Positions 1-6,698 of a stretch of DNA of 8,790 nt are shown piece by piece. The notes under the pieces are model-generated. The model was not told the DNA's origin, did no database searches, and saw only the letters and a list, made by a program, of their open reading frames with translations. Made by a program: the position numbers and the translations under genes. Origin of the DNA: an uncultured Phycisphaera sp. (GTDB taxonomy: Bacteria > Planctomycetota > Phycisphaerae > Phycisphaerales > SM1A02). Numbering within the stretch: position 1 is the stretch's first letter; each line of letters begins with the position of its first letter. The stretch covers positions 1 to 8,790 of the forward strand of contig CALDQF010000336.1 in NCBI GenBank assembly GCA_937911845.1. Direction: 5' to 3'.

Positions 1-30
1 CGGTTGCTCGGTCGGAGCGGAGATGAGTAA
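1..30 (+). CDS. Possible 3' end of the preceding gene (probably the ABC transporter ATPase), partial
   Basis: Only the last codons could lie in the window. In frame 1 a reading frame closes with TAA at 28-30, sharing one base with the ATG of the first permease (TAATG). In frame 3 there is an alternative stop, TGA at 24-26. Either would fit the tight spacing seen in the rest of this operon. Zn/Mn ABC-3 permease genes usually follow a gene for their ATP-binding subunit, which is why an ATPase is suggested. The nine visible codons carry no recognisable motif, so the identity is purely contextual. Confidence 0.25.
   Translation, partial: RLLGRSGDE
19..22 (+). promoter_or_regulatory. Shine-Dalgarno GGAG of the first permease gene
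   Basis: GGAG lies 7 bases before the ATG at 30, an ideal distance. This supports that start codon even though it overlaps the likely stop of the previous gene. Confidence 0.6.
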
Positions 31-1319
31 TGGACGATCCGGTCAACTTTTGGTTGGACTTCTGGAATGTTCTCACGTTACAGTCTGGTTACAACGCCAC
101 ACTTGTCATTCTGGGGACAACCAGTCTCGGATTTGCCAGTGGGATCGTGGGGACGTTCGCCGTGCTTCGTCGTCGAGCCCTCATGGCTGATGCCTTGGGG
201 CATGCGACATTGCCTGGTGTCGTAGGGGGATTCCTCATTTCTCTGATCTTTGGGGCGACTGGTCCAGAAATTTTGCCTTTGTTGGTCGGTGGCGCCTGCA
301 GTGGATTTCTTGGGATCTGGGCCGTGCAGTTCCTGGTTCGTCATCCGAGGGTCCGTGAGGATGCGGCAATTGGTCTGGTCCTCAGTACTTTTTTTGGTTT
401 GGGCATTGTTCTCCTGAGCGTGGTCCAAACTTCGGTCTCCACCCAAACGGCCGGACTCGATTCGTACATCTACGGCCAGGCTTCGTCCATGACGAGGGTT
501 GATGTTCTTACCCTTGCAGGCATTTCTGCACTGGTTGGCTTGATCTCGATTCTTCTCCGAAATCCTTTCGGGCAAGTCTGCTTTGACGCAGATTTTGCCG
601 CAACGACAGGGTGGTCAGTCGATCGAATCGACTTGTTGATGATGGGTCTGGTGGCGGTTGTGTGCGTGGTGGGCATCCCAGCGGTCGGTTTGATGTTGGT
701 GGTGGCTTTTTTAATTGTGCCTTGCGCCGCTGGTCGATTGTGGTCAACTCGCCTTTTTGATGTCCTGATGATTTCGGGACTGATCGGTGGCATCTCCGGT
801 TGGTTCGGCGCTGCTCTTTCCTCAAGCTTGCCCAATCTACCCACCGGACCAGTCATTGTTTTGGTGGCAGGCGCCATCTTTTTGTTGAGTCTGTTCCTTG
901 CGCCTCGGCGTGGCATCATTTCAAGTCAATGGAGTGCTTATGGTCGGAATCAGCGCATTGCCGAGGATCACGCTCTGGAACATTTCATTGACCACCAGGA
1001 TTCTGTTTCCACCGATGGCCTAATTGAGTTGTTTTCGGTTCGTGGTTGGTCTGCCCGAAAGATCAACCGGCTGATGCGGCGTCTCCAAGCCAAGAATTTC
1101 GTGGAATTCTCATCATCCGTTTGGTCGTTGACTCCAACCGGTAGGTCCCGCGGATTGACCATCCAGCGAAATCACCGTCTTTGGACCCAGTACCTCATCA
1201 GTCATGCTGATGTTGCTGCCAACCACGTCGATTGGTCTGTGGATCAAGTTGAGCATGTGTTGTCCGAAGATCTTGTTGCCCAGTTGGAAGACCAGCTTCA
1301 GCTTGGGTCCACACCATGA
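30..1319 (+). CDS. Metal (Zn/Mn/Fe) ABC transporter permease, ABC-3 family, with fused C-terminal DtxR/MntR-like domain
   Basis: This is the inner-membrane channel subunit of a ZnuB/TroC/MntB-type metal importer. Residues about 20-292 form the ABC-3 permease: several hydrophobic segments and the family signature around 46-65 (LRRRALMADALGHATLPG), which corresponds to the LRR..L.GDALSHA.LPG loop of known family members. A typical permease ends near residue 295. Here about 130 further soluble residues follow: a winged-helix-like part (about 310-370, ending LTPTGR) and a segment with NHRLW at 381-385 and DQVEH at 405-409. The latter matches the metal-binding/dimerisation helix of MntR/DtxR repressors, with Asp in place of the usual first Glu. 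The start has a good GGAG at 19-22. The gene overlaps the next permease by ATGA, implying translational coupling. The transported metal cannot be read from the sequence. The family call is firm; a regulatory role for the tail is inferred. Confidence 0.93.
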   Translation: MDDPVNFWLDFWNVLTLQSGYNATLVILGTTSLGFASGIVGTFAVLRRRALMADALGHATLPGVVGGFLISLIFGATGPEILPLLVGGACSGFLGIWAVQFLVRHPRVREDAAIGLVLSTFFGLGIVLLSVVQTSVSTQTAGLDSYIYGQASSMTRVDVLTLAGISALVGLISILLRNPFGQVCFDADFAATTGWSVDRIDLLMMGLVAVVCVVGIPAVGLMLVVAFLIVPCAAGRLWSTRLFDVLMISGLIGGISGWFGAALSSSLPNLPTGPVIVLVAGAIFLLSLFLAPRRGIISSQWSAYGRNQRIAEDHALEHFIDHQDSVSTDGLIELFSVRGWSARKINRLMRRLQAKNFVEFSSSVWSLTPTGRSRGLTIQRNHRLWTQYLISHADVAANHVDWSVDQVEHVLSEDLVAQLEDQLQLGSTP

Positions 1320-2590
1320 GTCTGATTCCCGCTCTCGATTTGTTCCCTTTGCTCGCATCTGCTTTGGTGCTTGTGGGCTGCACGCTTCTGGGCAACTTCT
1401 TGATCCTTCGTCGTCAATCCTTGATGGGAGATGCCCTATCTCACACGGTGCTGCCAGGCGTGGTCGGTGCGTATTTGGTGTTTGGCTCACGCGATCCTTT
1501 CGGACTTTTCCTAGGGGCGTTGGTCGCAGGTCTGTTGACGGTGGCCAGCATCGAAGCTCTAAGACGATACGGCCGTATTGAGTCGAATACCGCAATGGGT
1601 GTCGTCTTTTCCATTGCTTTTGCCGTTGGGGTGATCCTGATCCGAGTGGGTCACACGGATCATGTTGATCTTGATCCCAATTGTGTTTTGTACGGGCAAT
1701 TGGAACTGATGGTCTGGTTTGACGCGCCTGCTTCTTTCTTTGATATTGAATCCACTAACTTCTTTTACGCCGTACCTTCCTCAATCTGGTCGTTGTTGAT
1801 CATGGTGCTCTTGACAGCTCTCTTCGTGGTGTTTTTCTTTAAGGAACTTCGTCTCGCATCGTTCGATCCAGGACTGGCTCAAACCCTTGGATTTTCTCCA
1901 GAAAGAGTCAACATTCTGTTGATGTTGTTGGTTTCGGTTGCGACTGTCACCTCCTTTGAGGCGGTTGGTTCAGTGTTGGTTATTGCGGCGTTGCTCGTTC
2001 CTGCCTCAACGGCTCGTTTGTTTACTGACCGTCTCAAGAGTCAGATACTGGTCAGTGTTCTCGTGGCCTTCGTCTGTGCGGTCCTCGGTTACCTGTTGAG
2101 CACCTGGATCCCACTCCTCTGGCAAGGGGAGTCGTTGAAGACCTCGGGCACGATCACGGTTGTCAGCGGATTTATCTTTGCGGGCTCTCTCTTGCTTTCC
2201 CCCAGACATGGCTACTGGATTCAACGTATCCGAGCTCGAAAGCTTGCCGATCAAGTTGCGGTCGAAGATGTCGTGGTTTTGCTGTACACGTCCCATGAGA
2301 CCAGCACACCTTTCCCCTGCTCCACTATGGATCCAAGAATCCTTGGTTTGGCCACCCAGAAAGGACTGATTCAATCTACAACTCAAGGTCAGTACCTTCT
2401 TTCTGACGTGGGCCGAAACGTGGCCCTCGAAGTGCAGGGCCGGCGAAACCGGTGGATCGCTTATTTGGTCAACGAAGTGGGGTTGGCCCCTGACCATGCT
2501 CCGGGTACGGCCGAGCACTTGGAGCACTTCGGAGATGATCTTCTTCAGAAACCATCCGATACATTCGGGAATCATTCGAGTCCACCGTGA
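1316..2590 (+). CDS. Second metal ABC transporter permease, ABC-3 family, with a divergent DtxR-like C-terminal domain
   Basis: This is probably the partner permease, forming a heterodimeric channel with the product of 30-1319, as in TroCD-type systems. The ABC-3 domain spans about 8-296. Its signature is at 31-48 (LRRQSLMGDALSHTVLPG), closer to the family consensus than in the first permease. A loop with H113, H116 and acidic residues (HTDHVDLD, 113-120) precedes LYGQL, a region typical of TroC/MntB relatives. The extra tail (about 300-424) again looks like a DtxR/MntR-type winged helix: YLLSDVGR at 360-367, then RRNRWIAYL and EHLEH at 400-404. The E..EH metal-ligand pattern is kept, but the His seen in NHRLW of the first permease is Asn here (N378). 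The gene starts inside the previous one (ATGA, 1316-1319) and ends inside the receptor gene (GTGA, 2587-2590), so all three are likely one transcript. Confidence 0.92.
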   Translation: MSLIPALDLFPLLASALVLVGCTLLGNFLILRRQSLMGDALSHTVLPGVVGAYLVFGSRDPFGLFLGALVAGLLTVASIEALRRYGRIESNTAMGVVFSIAFAVGVILIRVGHTDHVDLDPNCVLYGQLELMVWFDAPASFFDIESTNFFYAVPSSIWSLLIMVLLTALFVVFFFKELRLASFDPGLAQTLGFSPERVNILLMLLVSVATVTSFEAVGSVLVIAALLVPASTARLFTDRLKSQILVSVLVAFVCAVLGYLLSTWIPLLWQGESLKTSGTITVVSGFIFAGSLLLSPRHGYWIQRIRARKLADQVAVEDVVVLLYTSHETSTPFPCSTMDPRILGLATQKGLIQSTTQGQYLLSDVGRNVALEVQGRRNRWIAYLVNEVGLAPDHAPGTAEHLEHFGDDLLQKPSDTFGNHSSPP

Positions 2591-4667
2591 GACTCTCTCT
2601 GATGGCAAGTACCTTTATTTTGTTTCTGCACGCGGCATTGTCCAGCGACGACTCCAACTCGGTTCTTGATCTGCCAGACATGATCGTCAAGCCATCTTCG
2701 ACGCCAGATGTTTCAGCTTTTGAGCTGTCACCGTCACTTGCTCAAGACCAAGTTCACCTTGATCCCACGGTTTTTCATATTGACCGATCCTTGCCTGAGC
2801 TTATGCAAGCATTTCCAGGAGTTCATATCCAAAAGACGGCACATGGGCAGGGTTCTCCATTTTTGCGTGGCTTCACAGGTCAACGTACGGTGCTTCTTGT
2901 TGATGGCATTCGGTTCGATGACACCGTGTTCAGAGAAGGTCCCGTTCAATACTGGAACACTCTTGATCCGGAATCGTTTGCAGAAGTTCTCTTTTCTCCT
3001 GGTCTTCGATCGGCTTCGGCGGGCTCAGGTGCGATCGGAGGAGTTGTGGAACTGAATTCATCCCGACCTGATCCTTCGTTGTTTTGGAGTGGTTCGGTGA
3101 GGGGCCGATTTGCCAGTGCCGAACGATCTTCTGGTGGTCGACTCCGACTGTCTGGTGGCGACGGTGCGATCGGCTTGGAGTGCGGTGTCAATCTTCGATC
3201 CTTTGGAGACCTCCGGACCGGGGATGGTGTTCAGCCAAAAACGGGCTACGAAACCTCAGCTCTGGATTTCCGGTTGGCATGGAAATCGGGTGGTGTGAAT
3301 TGGACGTTCGGCCACGACCGATCCCGTATTGACGACGCTTGGCGAACCCACAGCACCATTTACGGACAGTCCTTCGAGGGCACCACGATTGGGTCTGATC
3401 TCCGTCGTGTGTTGAATCATCGCCGCGAACGAACAATACTCATGGGATCCAGCCGTGATCCTGGCGACCTAGACGTTTTTTCGTGGACGTTCTCGAGGCA
3501 AGTTCAATCCGAGTCTCGTGACCGCGTCCGTTCTGATGGCCGGCGAGACTTGCAAGGCTTTGATCTTGTGGGCATCGGGTTTTCTGTCCGAGCCTTAAAA
3601 AACAACTGGTCATTTGGTCTCGATTCGTTGTGGTCACGAGCCGACTCTGCGCGTTTGAATTTTGCCTCGGATGGTTCGTTTTCGGGTGCCTCCATCCAAG
3701 GTCCGGTTGGGGATGACAGTGGCCGCGACCTGGTCGAGGGTTTCGTTTCCAAAAGTCACTCGCTTTCATCGGAATTGGACAGTCATGTGACAGCTCGATG
3801 GTCGTCATCACGCGTCTTTGCTGACCGTGTGGCCGATCCGGCCAGCGATGACATTCTTTCCATGGACCGTTCTCTTGACGGTCTGAGCACTTCTGGTGCG
3901 TTGCGATGGACTTCTCCGAAGCACCCAGCCACCACCCTGGAGGGTCGTATCTCCACGGGAATTCGACTTCCCAATCTGTCGGACTTCACGAGATTTGATG
4001 TGGCTCGCTCTGGTGAGGTCGAGGTCCCCGCCTTCGGTTTGAATCCTGAAGAATTCTTTGGGGTAGAAGCATCCATTCGTGAGCAACACAATTCATGGTC
4101 CTGGTTGTTCACCGCCTATTACACGGCCATCGATGGCATGATCATTCGTCGTCCGACTGGAGAGGTGATTGATGGGGGGCCAGCGGTCACCAAACAGAAT
4201 GCTGGGGACGGTCGGCTGTTTGGTTTTGAGGGCTCGCTGACTTGGTTCCCCTCCCCGAATTTGACCTGGCGCACTCAGTTCAGCGCGCAACAAGGCGATG
4301 TGGACACCTTTCCCACGAATGACGATGTCTCGGTCAATGAACCAATCAGTCGAATGGCCCCCGCCTTGATGACTTCAACGGTCCGTTGGTTCCCGGATGG
4401 CGCTCCATGGCATCTTGAAGGTCGTGTTCGTTGGTCTGATCTCCAAGATCGACTGTCGAGTCGAGATCAAGCTGATACCCAGCGGATTCCCGAAGGTGGG
4501 ACGTCGGGATGGGCGGTTCTGGATTTGGGATGGGTGTCCCACTTGATCCTGAATCCTCCGTCGGGATCGCTCTCGAGAATGTTTTTGACGTCGATTATCG
4601 CCGCCACGGATCAGGTGTCAACGAGCCAGGTCGAAATTTGGTGGTTCGCTTTGAGCAGTCTTTCTGA
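2587..4667 (+). CDS. TonB-dependent outer-membrane receptor, frameshifted near its 3' end in this sequence
   Basis: This is a TonB-dependent receptor for uptake of a metal, metal complex or heme-like ligand. The GTG start at 2587 overlaps the permease stop (GTGA) and gives a signal peptide (residues 1-19). A possible TonB box is DMIVKP (31-36). The plug domain covers about 60-158, with the HGQGSPFLRGFTGQRTVLLVDGIR region and SGAIGGVVEL. The rest is a beta-barrel, with LPNLSDFTRFDVARSGE near 461-477 and LNPEEF at about 485, motifs resembling the FRAP/NPNL region of hemoglobin/transferrin-type receptors. The starting frame continues to a stop at 4737 as unrelated sequence. The expected end, ENVFDVDYRRHGSGVNEPGR..RFEQSF, lies one frame over and stops at TGA 4665-4667. 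One added base near 4531-4546 restores a 693-residue protein ending in Phe. The ligand is unknown. The operon position suggests it supplies the two metal permeases. Confidence 0.9.
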
Positions 4668-4681
4668 ACAGACATCCCTGA

Positions 4682-5881
4682 TTAGGAAACGCGTACCAAT
4701 GCCGCTGCTTTTTTCGCGCGAGTCCGAGCTTGCTTGAGTGAGTTGCCTTGCGACAGGGCGACCCCCATACGTCGCCATTTTCTTGTCGAGGGCTTCCCAA
4801 AGATCCGTATCTCTGTTTCGGGGACCTGCAAGGCAGTGTCAAGGCCACGATAGTTTGGCGTACGGGTCTTGGTTCTTGTTGCCAAAATGACAGCGCTAGC
4901 GCTGGGTCGATCGACAGTGACTTGGTGGATGGGCAGCCCCAAGATTGCCCGGAGGTGCAGTTCAAACTCTGAGAGGTCCTGTGAGATCATGGTCACCATC
5001 CCAGTATCGTGAGGACGTGGAGAGAGCTCGGAGAAAATGACATCTTTCCCTCGGATGAAGAATTCGACACCAAACAACCCCGCACCATTGGGACCGGCCA
5101 GACGATCCGTCACTTTCTTCGCCATGCTTTGTGCTTGTTGCAGGACGGATGATTTCATGGGATGGGGAATCCATGACTCTTGGTAGTCACCGCGCTCTTG
5201 GCGATGCCCGATGGGGGGGACGAAGATGGTGCCTCGTGCACGAGATGCCTTACTGGGCCGCTGCTTGATGGTTAAGAGTGTGATCTCGGAATCAAACTTG
5301 ATGAACTCTTCCACAATGACCACCGGGGTGTCGCCTCGCATGCCGGCCAGCGCGTTTTTCCAACATTTCTTGAGGTCTCTCTTGGTTTTTGCCACAGACT
5401 GTCCCTTGCCGCTGGAACTCATGACCGGTTTGATGACACAGGGGAGCCCAACGTGCGATGTGGCCACCTCGACCAATTCGGCTTCCGAGGAGGCATAGGC
5501 ATATCGAGCGGTTGGCAGACCAAGTTCTTCTGCAGCCAACGACCGGATGGCGTCACGGTTCATGGTCTGGTGCGCGGCATTGGCGCTGGGGATGACATCA
5601 ATGCCGCTGGCTTCAAGATCCAGCAGTGCTTCGGTTCGAATGGCTTCCACCTCTGGCACCACGTGATCGGGACGGTGCTTCCGAACAGCTTTTTTGAGTG
5701 CTTTGCCATCCAGCATGTCCAGAACAACCGCCTCGTCGGCCACCTGCATCGCGGGGGCGCCGGCGTAATTGTCGACAGCAACCACAGTGCAGCCAAGGCG
5801 CTGTGCACAAATGGCAAGTTCTTTCCCCAGCTCGCCAGAGCCGAGAAGCATGAGTTTGGGAGGGTGGGATGGCTTGGTCAC
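4682..5881 (-). CDS. purT: Formate-dependent phosphoribosylglycinamide formyltransferase (GAR transformylase 2)
   Basis: PurT makes formyl-GAR from GAR, formate and ATP, the third step of purine synthesis, without folate. At 399 residues it is close to the E. coli protein (about 392). An ATP-grasp layout is clear: an N-terminal GSGELG loop (14-19), the GAR-binding region PEVEAIRTEAL (76-86), the nucleotide loop SSSGKGQ (155-161), EEF..DSEITLLT (191-204), GHRQERGDYQESW (225-237), GLFGVEFF (268-275) and the diagnostic ELSPRPHDTGMVTM (285-298). GKPSTRKWRRMGVAL (362-376) closes the C-terminal part. The start is GTG at 5881, with GAGGA six bases upstream (5888-5892); the next ATG, at residue 11, would cut into the nucleotide fold. 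A basic insert (about 207-217) lengthens the loop before GHRQ. The gene stands alone, convergent with the receptor gene (14-base gap to its corrected stop) and divergent from the exported protein gene. Confidence 0.96.
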   Translation of the reverse strand: MTKPSHPPKLMLLGSGELGKELAICAQRLGCTVVAVDNYAGAPAMQVADEAVVLDMLDGKALKKAVRKHRPDHVVPEVEAIRTEALLDLEASGIDVIPSANAAHQTMNRDAIRSLAAEELGLPTARYAYASSEAELVEVATSHVGLPCVIKPVMSSSGKGQSVAKTKRDLKKCWKNALAGMRGDTPVVIVEEFIKFDSEITLLTIKQRPSKASRARGTIFVPPIGHRQERGDYQESWIPHPMKSSVLQQAQSMAKKVTDRLAGPNGAGLFGVEFFIRGKDVIFSELSPRPHDTGMVTMISQDLSEFELHLRAILGLPIHQVTVDRPSASAVILATRTKTRTPNYRGLDTALQVPETEIRIFGKPSTRKWRRMGVALSQGNSLKQARTRAKKAAALVRVS

Positions 5882-5887
5882 GACTGG

Positions 5888-5892
5888 TCCTC
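5888..5892 (-). promoter_or_regulatory. Shine-Dalgarno GAGGA of purT, fixing a GTG start
   Basis: Read on the - strand, GAGGA is followed by six bases and then GTG (5881-5879). This spacing supports the GTG rather than the ATG ten codons downstream. Confidence 0.6.
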
Positions 5893-5981
5893 AGGGGCGA
5901 TAATTTTTTCTCAAACTGATTTGATTGCCTCATTTTATGGGCTACGTTTGATTTGAGGATTCTAGGAGTCATGCATTCGAA

Positions 5982-5999
5982 TTCCTTCTGACGAAGGAA
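5982..5999 (+). promoter_or_regulatory. Perfect 7-bp hairpin overlapping a Shine-Dalgarno-like AAGGAAG
   Basis: TTCCTTC (5982-5988), loop TGAC (5989-5992) and GAAGGAA (5993-5999) pair perfectly. The right arm contains the purine-rich AAGGAAG (5994-6000), which sits just ahead of the GTG at 6003 and TTG at 6006. If transcribed it could hide a ribosome-binding site. Without expression data this remains a structural observation. Confidence 0.35.
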
Positions 6000-6065
6000 G
6001 TTGTGTTGTGTAGTCCTATGGGCTGCAGTGAACCGGATGTTTCCATCCAAGAATGTGAGGCCCCC

Positions 6066-6665
6066 TTGTCTGTTCGAGTTGCCGTATCGATGTTGATGTT
6101 GTCTCCCTTGATTGGGCAGGCCCACGCGAGCGTTGTGGTGTTGGATTCCTGTGATGCTTACGACCAAATCACAGGTGCCTTGGGAATCGGGAACGACACA
6201 CTCGACTTCACGACCTATGACGGCGCATTCGCCTCGCTTGACGTAGCTTCTTCGATATGTTCGGTTGGGTTGGCCGCTTCCTCTGGGCTTGAAGGGGTAT
6301 TGGGCTCGTACCTGAAAACTGATTCCATCGGGGAGACCCTTGTGATTGATTTTGAAGAAGAAGTCCGATCGGTGGGAGGCTTCTTCTTTCTGGTCGACGA
6401 GTTCCAACTGCCCGTGATGGGGATTCTGGAACTGGAATTGAGTGACGGGACCTCTTATGTGACGTCTTTGAACAAAGACGGTGGGTTTGCTGGCTTCATC
6501 AGCAGTAGAGCAGACATCGACAGTCTTACGCTCCGTGGATTTGGTCCTTCAATGTTCGCATCACCTGCAGTCTCTTCCCTCAAACTTGGCGTCGTTCCTT
6601 CGCCAGCTGGTCTGGCTTTGCTTGGCATCGCAGGAGTAGCGCGAAGGCGGAGAAGGTCTCTTTGA
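6066..6665 (+). CDS. Exported protein with a PEP-CTERM-type sorting tail
   Basis: This is a secreted protein of unknown function. Its C-terminus has the tripartite sorting signal: VPSP, a short hydrophobic stretch (AGLALLGIAGVA) and a cluster of five Arg. It matches the planctomycete VPSPG-type PEP-CTERM variant, which an exosortase-like system recognises and processes. The body (about 150 residues) is rich in beta-prone segments such as ETLVIDFEEEVRSVGGFFFLVDEF and looks like a beta-sandwich with no catalytic motif. The frame is open from GTG 6003, but I chose TTG 6066: GTGAGG (6055-6060) lies five bases upstream, and the product begins with a compact signal peptide (MSVRVAVSMLMLSPLIGQAHA, cleaved after AHA). 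GTG 6003, TTG 6006 and ATG 6018 are alternatives that add an acidic, Cys-containing N-terminal stretch atypical of a signal peptide. No exosortase gene is in the window. Confidence 0.8.
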   Translation: MSVRVAVSMLMLSPLIGQAHASVVVLDSCDAYDQITGALGIGNDTLDFTTYDGAFASLDVASSICSVGLAASSGLEGVLGSYLKTDSIGETLVIDFEEEVRSVGGFFFLVDEFQLPVMGILELELSDGTSYVTSLNKDGGFAGFISSRADIDSLTLRGFGPSMFASPAVSSLKLGVVPSPAGLALLGIAGVARRRRRSL

Positions 6666-6670
6666 TCCCC

Positions 6671-6698
6671 GGCGATTATCTGGCCTCACGAAATCGCC
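6671..6698. terminator. Inverted repeat at the convergent gene junction, possible weak terminator
   Basis: GGCGATT (6671-6677) pairs with AATCGCC (6692-6698) around a 14-base loop. It lies just after the PEP-CTERM gene stop and over the last codons of the converging methyltransferase gene. No T-tract follows on either strand, so a Rho-independent terminator is doubtful. Confidence 0.2.

Larger units (their letters stand above)
5882..6002. promoter_or_regulatory. Divergent intergenic region between purT and the PEP-CTERM gene
   Basis: This AT-rich stretch must hold the promoters of both divergent genes. The pentamer TTTGA occurs at 5920-5924, 5947-5951 and 5952-5956, and its complement TCAAA at 5911-5915. 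TCAAA and the first TTTGA form an inverted repeat with a 4-base gap, and TCAAAC (5911-5916) mirrors GTTTGA (5946-5951). On the - strand TAAAAT (5937-5932) resembles a -10 box for purT, but no good -35 box is seen 17 bases upstream. No convincing + strand promoter was found. The role of the half-sites is inferred; AT-richness makes chance matches plausible. Confidence 0.35.

Noticed and set aside
4658..4672. Small inverted repeat GTCT...AGAC after the corrected receptor stop
   Set aside because: Four-base stem with no T-tract; not convincing as a terminator.
4668..4737. Extension of the receptor coding region to 4737
   Set aside because: It is read-through after the frameshift: no receptor-like sequence, and it overlaps purT antisense.
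5453..5956. 167-residue open frame on the + strand
   Set aside because: It lies almost wholly antisense to purT, whose motifs are unmistakable, and has no family features.
5971..5991. Six-codon leader peptide (ATG to TGA) ahead of the PEP-CTERM gene
   Set aside because: The AGGAG is only two bases from the ATG and no regulatory codon run is present.
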